Of a DNA stretch of 64,000 nt, positions 35,901-45,400 are shown one piece after another. The notes under the pieces are model-generated. The model saw nothing but the letters and a program-made list of their open reading frames with translations, was not told the origin of the DNA and made no database searches. Each line of letters begins with the position of its first letter. The first letter of the stretch is position 1. The position numbers and the translations under genes are program-made. Source of the stretch: Nematostella vectensis (taxonomy: Eukaryota > Cnidaria > Anthozoa > Actiniaria > Edwardsiidae); contig NC_064042.1 of assembly GCF_932526225.1 (NCBI RefSeq), positions 9,396,540 through 9,460,539 of the forward strand, written 5' to 3'.

Positions 35901-38839
35901 GTAACAGAGTAGTTTTACTACACTTTCCGAGCATTAGCCCTGTAACAGAGTAGTTTTACTACACTTTTCGAGCATTAGCCCTGTAACAGAGTAGTTTTAC
36001 TACACTTTTCGAGCATTAGCCCTGTAACAGAGTAGTTTTACTACACTTTCCGAGCATTAGCCCTGTAACAGATTCCGAGCATCAGCCCTGTAACAGAGTA
36101 GTTTTACTACACTTTCCGAGCATTAGCCCTGTAACAGAGTAGTTTTACTACACTTTCCGAGCATTAGCCCTGTAACAGAGTAGTTTTACTACACTTTCCG
36201 AGCATTAGCCCTGTAACAGAGTAGTTTTACTACACTTTCCGAGCATTAGCCCTGTAACAGAGTAGTTTTACTACACTTTTCGAGCATTAGCCCTGTAACA
36301 GAGTAGTTTTACTACACTTTTCGAGCATTAGCCCTGTAACAGAGTAGTTTTACTACACTTTCCGAGCATTAGCCCTGTAACAGATTCCGAGCATCAGCCC
36401 TGTAACAGAGTAGTTTTACTACACTTTCCGAGCATTAGCCCTGTAACAGAGTAGTTTTACTACACTTTCCGAGCATTAGCCCTGTAACAGAGTAGTTTTA
36501 CTACACTTTCCGAGCATTAGCCCTGTAACAGAGTAGTTTTACTACACTTTTCGAGCATTAGCCCTGTAACAGAGTAGTTTTACTACACTTTTCGAGCATT
36601 AGCCCTGTAACAGAGTAGTTTTACTACACTTTCCGAGCATTAGCCCTGTAACAGATTCCGAGCATCAGCCCTGTAACAGAGTAGTTTTACTACACTTTTT
36701 GAGCATTAGCCCTGTAACAGAATAGTTTTACTACACGTTTCGAGCATTAGCCCTGTAACAGAGTAGTTTTACTACACTTTTCGAGCATTAGCCCTGTGAC
36801 TGAGTAGTTTTACTACACTTTCCGAGCATTAGCCCTGTAACAGAGTAGCTTTACTACACTTTTTGAGCATTAGCCCTGTAACAGAGTAGTTTTACTACAC
36901 GTTTCGAGCATTAGCCCTGTAACAGAGTAGTTTTACTACACTTTTCGAGCATTAGCCCTGTAACAGAGTAGTTTTACTACACTTTCCGAGCATTAGTCCT
37001 GTAACAGAGTAGTTTTACTACACTTTTCGTGCATAAGCCCTGTAACAGAGTAGTTTTACAACACTTTCCACTACACTTTCCGAGCATTAGCCCTGTAACA
37101 GAGTAGTTTTACTACACTTTCCGAGCATTAGTCCTGTAACAGAGTAGTTTTACTACACGTTTCGAGCATTAGCCCTGTAACAGAGTAGTTTTACTACACT
37201 TTTCGAGCATTAGTCCTGTAACAGAGTAGTTTTACTACACTTTTCGTGCATTAGCCCTGTAACAGAGTAGTTTTACTACACTTTTCGAGCATTAGTCCTG
37301 TAACAGAGTAGTTTTACTACACTTTCCGAGCATTAGCCCTGAAACAGAGTAGTTTTACTACACTTTCCGAGCATTAGTCCTGTAACAGAGTAGTTTTACT
37401 ACACGTTTCGAGTATTAGCCCTGTAGCAGAGTAGTTTTACTACACTTTCCGAGCATTAGTCCTGTAACAGAGTAGTTTTACTACACTTTTCGAGCATTAG
37501 CCCTGTAACGGCAGAGTAGTTTTACTACACTTTTCCGAGCATAGCCCTGTAACGGCTGAGTAGTTTTACTACACTTTTCGAGCATTAGCCCTGTATTTGT
37601 GTTTCTGTTAAACTGTGATAAAAATCGTATCACGTAATTTGCATTAAGCCCTTGACACTACTCCAGACATGGTATCGAGTGACGTAAGCTCTACTTCTTC
37701 AATGAGTGTAAGTATTTATGGTTTAATGCAAGGGCGGTAGGAACAGTATTTGTTAGGCTTTATTCTGATAGTAAACCATTTACCTCTAATTTGGCTGAAA
37801 TTTGACTTGTTTGCGACGCGCTCTCCGTGTTTGATTTAAAAAACCCGGTCAATTACTTTGCATAATCTGAGCTAAATGTCCCTTACTATCCTGTGTAGCA
37901 AGCGTTTCTTTTCTTTTTCACTGCGTTCAGCCGAATTGAAAATATTTATTGTCTATACTATGAAATAAGAGAAACAACATGTAGGAGGATAGCCATCCAG
38001 CTGGTTTAGTTTATTAAGTAATAACAGTATAGGCGGTCAATATACAATATAATTGGCGAAAATATATCATCGATCATCTAAGGACACAACTAGTTCAGTG
38101 AGCTGGAAGGCTTCAAGTGAATAACGTGACGCCGAAAACTGCATAATAAGGACATACTAGAATCATGTGACCAAAAAAGCACAAAAGAAACAACAACAAA
38201 CTCATTAGTACCGAAAATAAATTTATTTTTCTGTTGAAACTCCACAGAAACGCTTGCTAAGCAGGTTAGTCCCCTACGGGCTAGCCGAAACAAGCCTTAC
38301 CACCCTTGTATTTTTTTTCCTAGAATCCGCATCGAAAAAGGTTTGTTCGAAAAGCGACGGCAATCACCAGCAACAGCACATAAATTTGTCGACAATAATC
38401 TCATAGTATAAAATATAACCTCAGTCTCACCAGCGCAAAAGACACCTGTCTTTTTATTATTATTTATTTACGCTTGGTGTTGACTTTCATCACGATCTAA
38501 GGTTAACTGGCCTTTCGCAAACGTTTCGACTTAAAAATGCGCGGAGCCTGAATTTATTAGAAAAGAAATTTGAGGAGAAAAAGAGGCTTACTTTTGTAGC
38601 CCCCCCCCCCCCCCAACACACACACACCTCCCATTTTCTCCTATTTTGTTTTAGATATTTTTTCCCACTTGTGTTACATCATATTTTTCTTTTTATAGGT
38701 AAGGGCAGATGATGGGATTCTAGACGATGAAAACTCAAAAGAAAATAGCTCCACTGTTAATAACGTTCTTACTCGTAATTCGAGAACCATCCAAGACATC
38801 GAGCGTCTTTTGCAAGACACCAAGAAAAAAATAACTTAG
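20996..38839 (+). CDS. C5orf34: C5orf34 homologue
   Basis: Homologue of vertebrate C5orf34, a conserved animal protein of unclear function. Exons are 20996-21256, 26573-26770, 27107-27352, 27554-27630, 28087-28216, 32140-32231, 32470-32536, 33406-33653, 34893-about 34994/34997, possibly a microexon 37680-37707, and 38699-38839. Supporting blocks are DGRVLQLSPCSSTYLF (N-terminal domain), VNYDDASTCAWP, the TWIEQGPYSV segment, SSHLHKW, VEIYPSDG, PQDRPGDLYSLARLIKQ, VGRFKAYSNGRFHIVFADRT and the C-terminal TIQDIERLLQDTKKK. Phases agree through exon 9. The 3' joint is unsure: donor GTCAAG at 34998 joins straight to the last exon, while GTCGGT at 34995 needs the microexon. Exon 3 has a 21-bp internal repeat (DSSSCYG twice). 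Candidate AATAAA lies near 38969. Introns hold two satellites and a nested GPCR gene. Confidence 0.88.
21551..25925. repeat. 34-bp minisatellite, about 125 copies, in C5orf34 intron 1
   Basis: The unit is TGTTTCTGTATTGATCCCTC plus CAATATTTTCTTAC, 34 bp, with recurrent variants (GATCCTG, GTTCCTG, AATG, AAATG). Two higher-order duplications are visible: the line at 22321 recurs identically at 24061 (1740 bp apart), and the rare GTATTTATCC variant at about 23070 recurs about 2149 bp on. The flanks are GGCCGTTGCAGGAGGTGGGG on the left and ACAGCTACGGCACTG on the right, resembling the inverted termini of the GCCGTAGCAGG element family. Confidence 0.95.
28325..28604. mobile_element. Foldback/MITE element, older copy
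   Basis: The left end has ACAACTTTACTTAAAGTGAT and the right end GGAGTAAAGTTGTCCTATAG, imperfect inverted repeats. The inner parts (CAACTGGATG, CTACGCGCTTACGACC) are shared with the element at 29067-29485. It lies in C5orf34 intron 5, 109 bp after the donor. Confidence 0.65.
28676..29010. repeat. About 55-bp degenerate repeat copied from exon-5 end and donor
   Basis: Six degenerate units begin GGTCAATG or a variant at 28676, 28735, 28816, about 28869, 28921 and about 28976. The exon 5 end of the C5orf34 homologue reads GGTCAATGGCCGCACC (28188), then CAGATCAG/GTGTGTA. The units keep this order: GGTCAATGGCCACACCC, CAGATCAGGTG(T/A)GTAGACT. They lie 460 bp downstream of the real donor, separated from it by the 28.3 kb element. 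Confidence 0.8.
29067..29485. mobile_element. Foldback/MITE element with CTATAGGACAA termini
   Basis: CACGGGCTATAGGACAAGTT at the left and AAAGTTGTCCTATAGCTCGTG (in part) at the right are inverted. Inner arms also pair: ACTTCAACTGGATGTATTT with AAATACATCCAGTTGTAG, and CGACCTTTCAAACGACGCGC with GCGCGTCGTTTGGAAGGTCG. The whole element can fold into a long hairpin. Confidence 0.85.
29802..30056. mobile_element. Foldback element with arms of about 115 bp
   Basis: The left arm (29802-29918) and the right arm (29943-30056) are near-complementary. Examples are GTTGTCATCAACCGGCTTTG with CAAAGCCGGTTGATGACAAC, and GCCCGCATGTAAGCATGGGT with ACCCATGCTTACATGCGGGC. A loop of about 24 bp separates them. 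It ends 250 bp before the GPCR start codon. Confidence 0.88.
30304..31239 (+). CDS. Intronless class A (rhodopsin-like) GPCR, nested in C5orf34 intron 5
   Basis: A single-exon 311-residue seven-helix receptor. Helix 1 (about 16-40) has ANSLTL, helix 2 LVNLTLADLLSG, helix 3 ends in LERAVAI (E-R-A in place of DRY), helix 6 has TWMPA (CWxP position) and helix 7 NSFLNVVVYS (NPxxY position). An N-glycosylation site (NTT) lies at the N-terminus. I see no Cys at the usual top of helix 3 (segment FPDNAGETITVAISSF), so the canonical extracellular disulphide is probably absent. The ligand is unknown; the look is that of lineage-expanded cnidarian amine/adenosine/melanocortin-like orphan receptors. It lies in the sense orientation within the 28217-32139 intron of the host gene. 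Confidence 0.93.
   Translation: MENTTECLKPSKSEFIVLVTVFGLERVCIIVANSLTLVIFYRKSLRLKKSKYLLVNLTLADLLSGLSGVVYDIVMPMKMFPDNAGETITVAISSFTINLSILSLCLIALERAVAILSPFRHRQAQSKHYFSAIAAAWLVAIVLSGSVYLYAVKKIDGFLVIPLISFSLELGLIIISYVAIWTKRAFFNPMRGASENRNENKKLSKTMFILIMTSIATWMPACIVNLFVEQHCNKNKSIIIILHCAHFLILSNSFLNVVVYSLRMPEFRKALRELLCRTTSDEFRSSERNDQEHRGEAAVISLRTYSNVNEY
31530..31920 (+). mobile_element. Degenerate LINE ORF2 3' fragment
   Basis: The plus strand reads PCGKIQTVHHIINSC near 31800-31840. This is the cysteine/histidine motif found near the C-terminus of several non-LTR retrotransposon ORF2 proteins (CxCG...HI...C). Surrounding frames are broken. It lies just downstream of the GPCR. Confidence 0.55.
32620..33105. 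repeat. CATCATGAC / CATCTTCAAC compound microsatellite
   Basis: Long run built from ACCATCATG and ACCATCTTCA blocks (9-19 bp periods) in C5orf34 intron 7, starting about 85 bp after the exon 7 donor. Confidence 0.95.
33903..33985 (+). pseudogene. Relic of a second copy of the GPCR 3' end
   Basis: This stretch of about 80 bp matches the last codons and stop of the 30304-31239 GPCR. Shared words are AGAGAAATGA and GGCTGTCATTTCTCTGAGAA (20 identical bases), then CGTATT.CAAT.TTAATGAA. The rest of a receptor is not detectable upstream. It lies in C5orf34 intron 8, about 2.7 kb from the intact gene. Confidence 0.75.
34026..34168. mobile_element. Small foldback element
   Basis: GTAGCCTGCAATGTGGCGTT and the later AACGCCTTGCAGGTTAC form inverted ends, with CGTTTACCCGG opposite CCGGGTAAACG. 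It is about 143 bp long, in C5orf34 intron 8. Confidence 0.8.
35530..37600. repeat. 41-bp minisatellite, about 50 copies, in C5orf34 intron 9
   Basis: The unit is GAGCATTAGCCCTGTAACAG followed by AGTAGTTTTACTACACTTTTC (41 bp; TTCC/TTTC variants). A shortened unit (CAGATTCCGAGCATCAG) recurs at about 36071, 36383 and 36654, marking a higher-order repeat of about 270-310 bp. Divergence increases towards the right end. Confidence 0.95.
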
Positions 38840-39497
38840 AATTACTATAAAAAAAAAAACAAGAAATGGCTTAGGACAAAAAAGACGAACGTTTTTGCTC
38901 CCATATTCCAATTACTTGTGAGCCTATTTTCCATCTGACTCCGCTATGAAATGACGAATTCGCAGCTGGAAATAAAATGGGATCATATCTGCTTTTAAAT
39001 TGGTCCTTAACCATTTTTATTGTAACCCTGCCCTCTTGTAATGGTTCTCATCTTTTTCTTGTCTAAATGTAAAAAATAAAAAGAAATCTGTTAAGGACCC
39101 CTTTTTTAAAATAAAAACCAAAAAAAATGCTCAGCTAAGAATTTGCGTAACAGTTCGCAATGTTGAACAGATGTAGTGAGGTATTTTAATTTTTAGCAAT
39201 TGTTTAACCCCTTTTGCTCCGTCCTGCCGTTAAATAGTTTCGCAACAACTCACAGAGTCTTGAACAGATGGGATGTGATATTCCGAATTGGCGAGGGTAA
39301 AACTCGTTTTGCAACCCCTGCCGATGAAAGTTAATCAATTCCGAATCCGTAGCAAACATTGTGCTGAATGTAATTTGAGAACGAGCTGCCATTGCAAGTG
39401 ATAGCAGTGATACAGAGAAAGGGAGAAAAACGGAAAAAAGGCCAATGTGAGGATCATTGATGAAACGGCCACAGGTTGTAAATTAAAAAAACCAACG
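38840..39497. other. Intergenic region, C5orf34 to LRR-MAM gene
   Basis: AT-rich 3' UTR and spacer with candidate AATAAA signals near 38969 and 39074, then the promoter region of the downstream gene. No other feature is seen. The two genes are in the same orientation. Confidence 0.6.
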
Positions 39498-42400
39498 ATG
39501 TTGTTGTTCCTTGAGTTGCTACTCATTCAAGGTGAGACAATTGTGTTATCAGGAATTTCCGGTGACATAAACTCAATTTAAATCTTCTTTTTCCATTTTT
39601 TTCATGGAAATATTTGTTTTTCACAGGAGCTGTTTCACTTTCTTGTGATTTTGAGAAAGATTTTTGCGGATGGCAACACCCTAGGAATGCCACGGATACA
39701 TGGATATTGACGTCAGGAAATAGTAAGTCTTTAAAGAATGATCTTCAGCCGGTCCTTTGGCGCTGTTTACATTTTAAAATACAACAGTCTTTTAAGGATA
39801 AACTTACAAATAACCATCCACAATTGATACTTGAGTAACAATAATTTGTTAAAAAAATCTTAGTCGTTTATTCTCACTTGAAGAGCCGATATTATGAGCG
39901 GAGGTTATCACCCTTAAAGATATGATTATTATTATTGAAAAACGTACACTTCGAGTTTCAGAAGGAGAAGTCGTTTGCAGACAAATTCTTTGAGGTCTGA
40001 TGTCCACGATGTTTATTCGAATGTCTGAAATCGTCCATACGAGTTTGATATCCTTGTAGCCGCGAAAGACTTCAATGATTAAAAAATATCCCAAAATTCC
40101 TGTGCGCAAGTTGCGCAACCCCTGTCCACGTAAAGAAACGACGGACATAACCCGTAGAGAAAAAAAAAAAAACTATAATATGCATTAACACGGAAAAATG
40201 TGAAAGTGTTTTTGTTTCGGTGGCTCTTCAAATTTTTAGCCTTACATTCAGCAGGTTTGGTGATTTATTCATGCAATCTAAATAATTGGCTTTCAAAAAT
40301 CTCACAGATGGTTTTGGTGAGACGCACGAAATGTTCCACATCCTTTACTTTTTATTTCGAATGGAAAACTTTCCTTATGAAAACTATTTGTACTACAAGT
40401 GTAACGGGAATACATTTTTAGCCTTAGACTTCGTCTGATGACACATTCAGCAGGTTTGGTGATTTATTTAAGCAATCTAAACACTTGCTTTTTAAAAATC
40501 TTAGGCTAAGCTCAAACGTATTATACATGAGCCGTATTCAATGCAAATGCATGGAAATGAAGATAAAAAAATCGACTCGATTCATAATACTGGATAATAC
40601 CGGCTTAGCAGTCGGTAATTGTTGACTAAAATATCGAAAAGGCAGTAATGGCTAATATATCGTAAAAAGGTTTTTAGATCATGTGTTTCGATCCATTGCT
40701 TGTTCAGCCAACACTTTCCTCCAGGCAAACTATGGAAAATCTTGATCGTGATCAGGTATCCATGATTGTATTAATAAACCCTCTTTTGTATTCTCCCTAG
40801 CTGCTAACTACACTGCCTGCCTTCATCAGAGACGTATCTTCAAGGGCGTCCCGTCCAAACCGGTGACCAAGCAGCTAATTTACCCGAACTTCACGGGTAG
40901 TGGAGACCTAGTACTCTCCTACTACTCCTTCCATTACAATGATGGCAAAATTGGGCTGAGAGTGATTGTGGGAGATACCGTGCTGCTCTCTGAAGTCAAG
41001 ACAGAAGATTTTAGCTTTGATTCGTTGTATTGGAAAACGGCGCGAATACGGATCAATGCTTATCAGAAACAGGCGAGGAACTCCTTTGATAATTCTCTCA
41101 GATTTCTTAGCTCGGTTTCCAGGCGCTTACGATAACCCAACGCGCCCCCCTCTCTTCTTCCCCGTTCTCAACCCGAGGTTCTGCAATAAAAAGGAAGGCT
41201 CCTCCCATCCTCAGCCTCAAGAACAATCAGTTATCAATCAGCCGCCAATGAGTCAGAACAATTGCTCCGAGCGCTAAATTCAAATTTAATATTCTAAACC
41301 AAATTAAAATAATTCCTAGACTTGTCCACCTAAAATGTTTCTATTGTTAAATAATGTTGTACCAAGCTGTGTGCGCTCTAAAATATGAGCATTTTCATCA
41401 AAGCGCGAGAATTATTTATGCAGATACGCTAGACTATGGTAGCGCTAAAATTTGACCTTTCCAGCGGGACCTCAGTTTGACGCTATAAATAAAAAAATAA
41501 AAAAAATAAATTGGAGTAGCTAATCACTTTCATTGCAGCTGGGAAGCTGAATTACGAGAGCGCAGATTCAGACGTGGTCGAGTTGAAGGCATATAGGAAG
41601 GCGCCTCAGGCAGCCGCCATACAACTCATGTCTGACCACGGATCACAGCTAAGATCGAAATTGTTGATTTTGTGGAGGGATGAAAACCGGAGAACCCGGA
41701 GAAAAACCCTCGGAGCAAAGGCAAGACCAACTAACTCGACTCACGTCGGAACTGGGAATCGAACCCAGAACCCAGTGGTGAGAGGCACAGGCACTACAGA
41801 GCGACGCTCTGCCAACTGCGCCACCTAGGCTCCCAATACGATTGCCGAAATAAGCCAATCAAAGCGGGGCCCGGTCATCATTTCTTGTCCTGATTTTCCT
41901 TACCCAGATCTTCCAGCCGATAAATAACAAAATATTTGTAATGTACAGGTCGTCATTGAGGGGCTGATTATGAACAATCAGTTAACAGGAATTGTGATTG
42001 ACAACATCAAGTTCTACGAGAAAAATGGTAGGGGAATGATTGGTGAATAATTGAACGATTAATCCACCCTATATAAAAAACATTATGGCGTGGGGTGGTA
42101 CTTCAACTCGGATACTTGGAGTTTCCCACTTACTCTTCTAGAGCAAGTTCCACCACTTATATAAGGGTAAAGATTTTCCTTTTTTTCATTATAAAGTTCT
42201 AATTTTACTTTTTTCAATCAACTCTAGCCATCCTCGCAGTCGTTTTCAGGCAGGCGTAGCTGTCAACGACCTGTCTAATCAAATCCCCGCTTACTCCCCG
42301 TGTTCAGTCGAACCCCCTGCTAACCCGAACAGATTTTCAACAAAATATAATGCTTGTATGAAAACAATTTGAATTCACCCCCTGAAAGTCGTCAGAGCGC

Positions 42401-45400
42401 CCCCAAGCCCCAGGAGTTTCAATTGCCTCCCGTTGGTGTCACCCAATATACTTTTTTTTCTGCGGCTGATTCTCGTATTTTTTTGTTTGACTACAGCCTC
42501 CTTTTGCCCACAACTTTCGGCCCCGTTGAATGGCACGATGAACTGTACACATGCCAGCACTGCTGTAGGCACCGTGTGTGTCTTTGCCTGTGTCGGAAGT
42601 CGGCGAGTCGTTGGATCCACGGAAAGGCACTGTTTGCCGACCGGTGAATGGTCGGGAATCCGCCCTATATGTCAAGGTTAGACTTCCATGTGTTGGGTAC
42701 CCTGTGGATATTCCAGCCTTATAGTAAGTTTTAACAGTGAAAACTCCATAAAATTGACATTTTTACGTGTGTATGTTTACAAGGGCGCGTGTAGAGAAAA
42801 ACAAAGGGTGGGGTCCAGAGAGTAGTAATTCACCCTAGACCCTAGAAACTTTTTCTATCATAATATACTCATACTCGTTAACAAGGGGCCACCCGAAGTC
42901 GAACCCATCTTGTCACCCCCCCCCCCCCCCCCCCCTCCTTCTTGGGACCTAGTGCAAAATGCACAGTTTTCTCAGTCCAGTTCAGGTTTACAGCAGAGCA
43001 CTGTCATCGATAATTCTCAGCTGCTTTCCGCTATTAAATCTAACCGAATAACATTTTGTGCTTTATTATTGCTGAGGGCCTGCGGAGAGGTTGGGCGGGG
43101 ACCATTTCAGTGCTTGCCAGCGCTTGAAGGATTTTGAATGACCAGGAGCGATTTAGCTGAATTGTCGACAAGACTTCTCAGAATGTTGAAAACCACAGTT
43201 AGGGCACCTAGTATAAGAATTATTTGTTTGGTCTCAGCAAAATTCAAATTTTCCCGGGATCGCATGCTCACTCATTATAGGCGGAGCTTGGGATATTTTC
43301 AACTTGATGACCAACCCTTCCCATGGAAATTTTGCCACCTCCTCTCCTGGTTTCATCGGTGACTTTTTGTCGTTTTCAGCGGCGTTCAGGCTAAGCGGGG
43401 GCTACTCCCACATGGATGGCGACGTTGAGATACAACTGGACGGTCGATGGGGAAAGATTTGCCTTACCTATTATTGGTCCTGGAGAAGGGTGGCCCAAGT
43501 AGCTTGTCGATCCCTTGGTTACGAGGGGGAGGCGCACATGAGATTGTCTCCATGGCAACAGCCACCATATGACAGCTGGATGTCCCTCACTTCCTGTGAT
43601 GGTAGCGAGAGATCGCTTACTGAGTGTTCAGTGACATTTGGCCGATACGCCTGTGACCCAATCACAACATTGGCAGTGATTTGCGGCAAGACACAATGTA
43701 TGTACATAGAATGTCAAATGAAAAGTGATGAATTTACAAAGTGCCCGAATAGTTAATTCTATGGAGTCATAGAACTCGGCTTGATTGGTTCCTAGAAATG
43801 AAATTAAAGGTCTACGCTAGCTATTCATTTCTTGCTTTTGCTAGCATTTTTGCCAGCAAAATTAAGAAATAGAAAAAGGCTCTTGACGCACGTTTATTTG
43901 AGCGATCAGATTTTGGGTTGCGGACCGTAGATCTCACAAAAGCTAATCAGAGCGCGCTTTGATGAATTTGGAGTAGGGAAAAGGTAGGCGTTATTGTCTG
44001 TGTTATAGGCACTACCCCTCCCGCCCCTGCTTGTCATGGCTCCGGTATTATTATGTCTCTCGTCTGTGTTATAGGCACTACCCCTCCCGCCCCTGCTTGT
44101 CATGGCTCCGGTATTATTATGTCTCTCGTCTGTGTTATAGGCACTACCCCTCCTGCCCCTGCTTGTCATGGCCTTGGTATTATTATGTCTCTCCTCTGTG
44201 TTATAGGCACTACCCCTCCCGCCCCTGCTTGTCATGGCTCCGGTATTATTATGTCTCTCGTCTGTGTTATAGGCACTACCCCTCCCGCCCCTGCTTGTCA
44301 TGGCTCTGATATCATTACATCTTTCATCATAGGTATTATTATATAGGTATTATGTCCCACCCCTCCAATCCCCCTGCTTGTCATGACTCTGATATCATAA
44401 CATCTCTCGTCTGTGGTATAAGCCCCACCCCTTCCACCACTACTATACATGTCTCTGATATCATGACTTCTTTCGTGTCCTCTGTGGTATAGGTCCTGCA
44501 AACTGCTCTTGTTCTCCACCAAGTGATGACGATCCTAGAGATAGTATCACATGTAGGAAGCACGATATTCAACCGGAGGAACCAATACTTATCCACCATT
44601 CTGCAAAGTTTTTGTGAGTACTATGTCCACGCGGTCTACGCTTTAGGTCGAGATGGAATAAACTGCAACTGATTTCTCTCAATACTGTATGAGAGATGAT
44701 AATGTGCATAAATAAGAGACTAAACATATGGTGCAGTGTTTGTTATAAATAACGCTAAGAGAGCTTAGGGACAGCAATACATTTGGTTGGTTGTGCTCTT
44801 GGTTGTGCTCTCTGTTCATCGGTCAGTTGGTCGATGCTTGTATTTCATGCACATGGTCGATGCTTGGTCGGCCTGTTGGTCGATGCTTGGTGGCCTGTTG
44901 GTCGATGCTTGGTCGACCATTTTTTCGATGCTTGGTCGGCTTGTTGATCGATGCTTGGTTTGTCAATTTTTCGATGGTCATCAGTAGTATGGAAATGGTG
45001 GGGCCTAGCTCACCTGTGCAAACGTCAAACTGTGGTAAGTAATTTTACCTCTCATTTTAACAGTATGCTTTGTTGTGTCGTTTGGTTGGTTCTTTATCGG
45101 TCGGTCCATGCCTGGTCACTACTTTGTTGGTTCATTCTTGGTAAGCTGGTCAGGCATTTTGTGTACATTATTTTCAATTTCCAGATTCATGTATGGAGTA
45201 GATTTCATTGTGTTCAGAGGGATAATAGACCATCCAGCGAATCTAAACCGACAGTTACAGCTTAGTATCCTGTAAGTATAACGGACCCTAAATTTTACGA
45301 TATGCTACCTTCTTTTTGTATGGTTTGTCTTTCATTTTTCCTGTTTTAGGGAGTTGGCTGATGCTGGTATAACTCGAATTTCGAAGGGCACTTTTTCTAC

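Noticed and set aside
35530-37600. CRISPR-like array
   Set aside because: Units are contiguous direct repeats with no unique spacers, in an intron of an animal gene. It is a minisatellite. The same applies to 21.6-25.9, 48.6-49.6 and 53.3-57.0 kb.
41540-41640. Extra MAM exon after the acceptor CATTGCAG
   Set aside because: The frame after it has no MAM-like sequence, the downstream donor is poor and the MAM domain is complete without it.
41740-41830. Functional tRNA gene
   Set aside because: A and B boxes are present on the minus strand, but the arms do not form a proper cloverleaf and the sequence continues into a SINE body.
43906-44346. Several long repetitive open frames on both strands
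   Set aside because: The 66-bp repeat length is a multiple of three, so frames stay open on both strands. No coding evidence.
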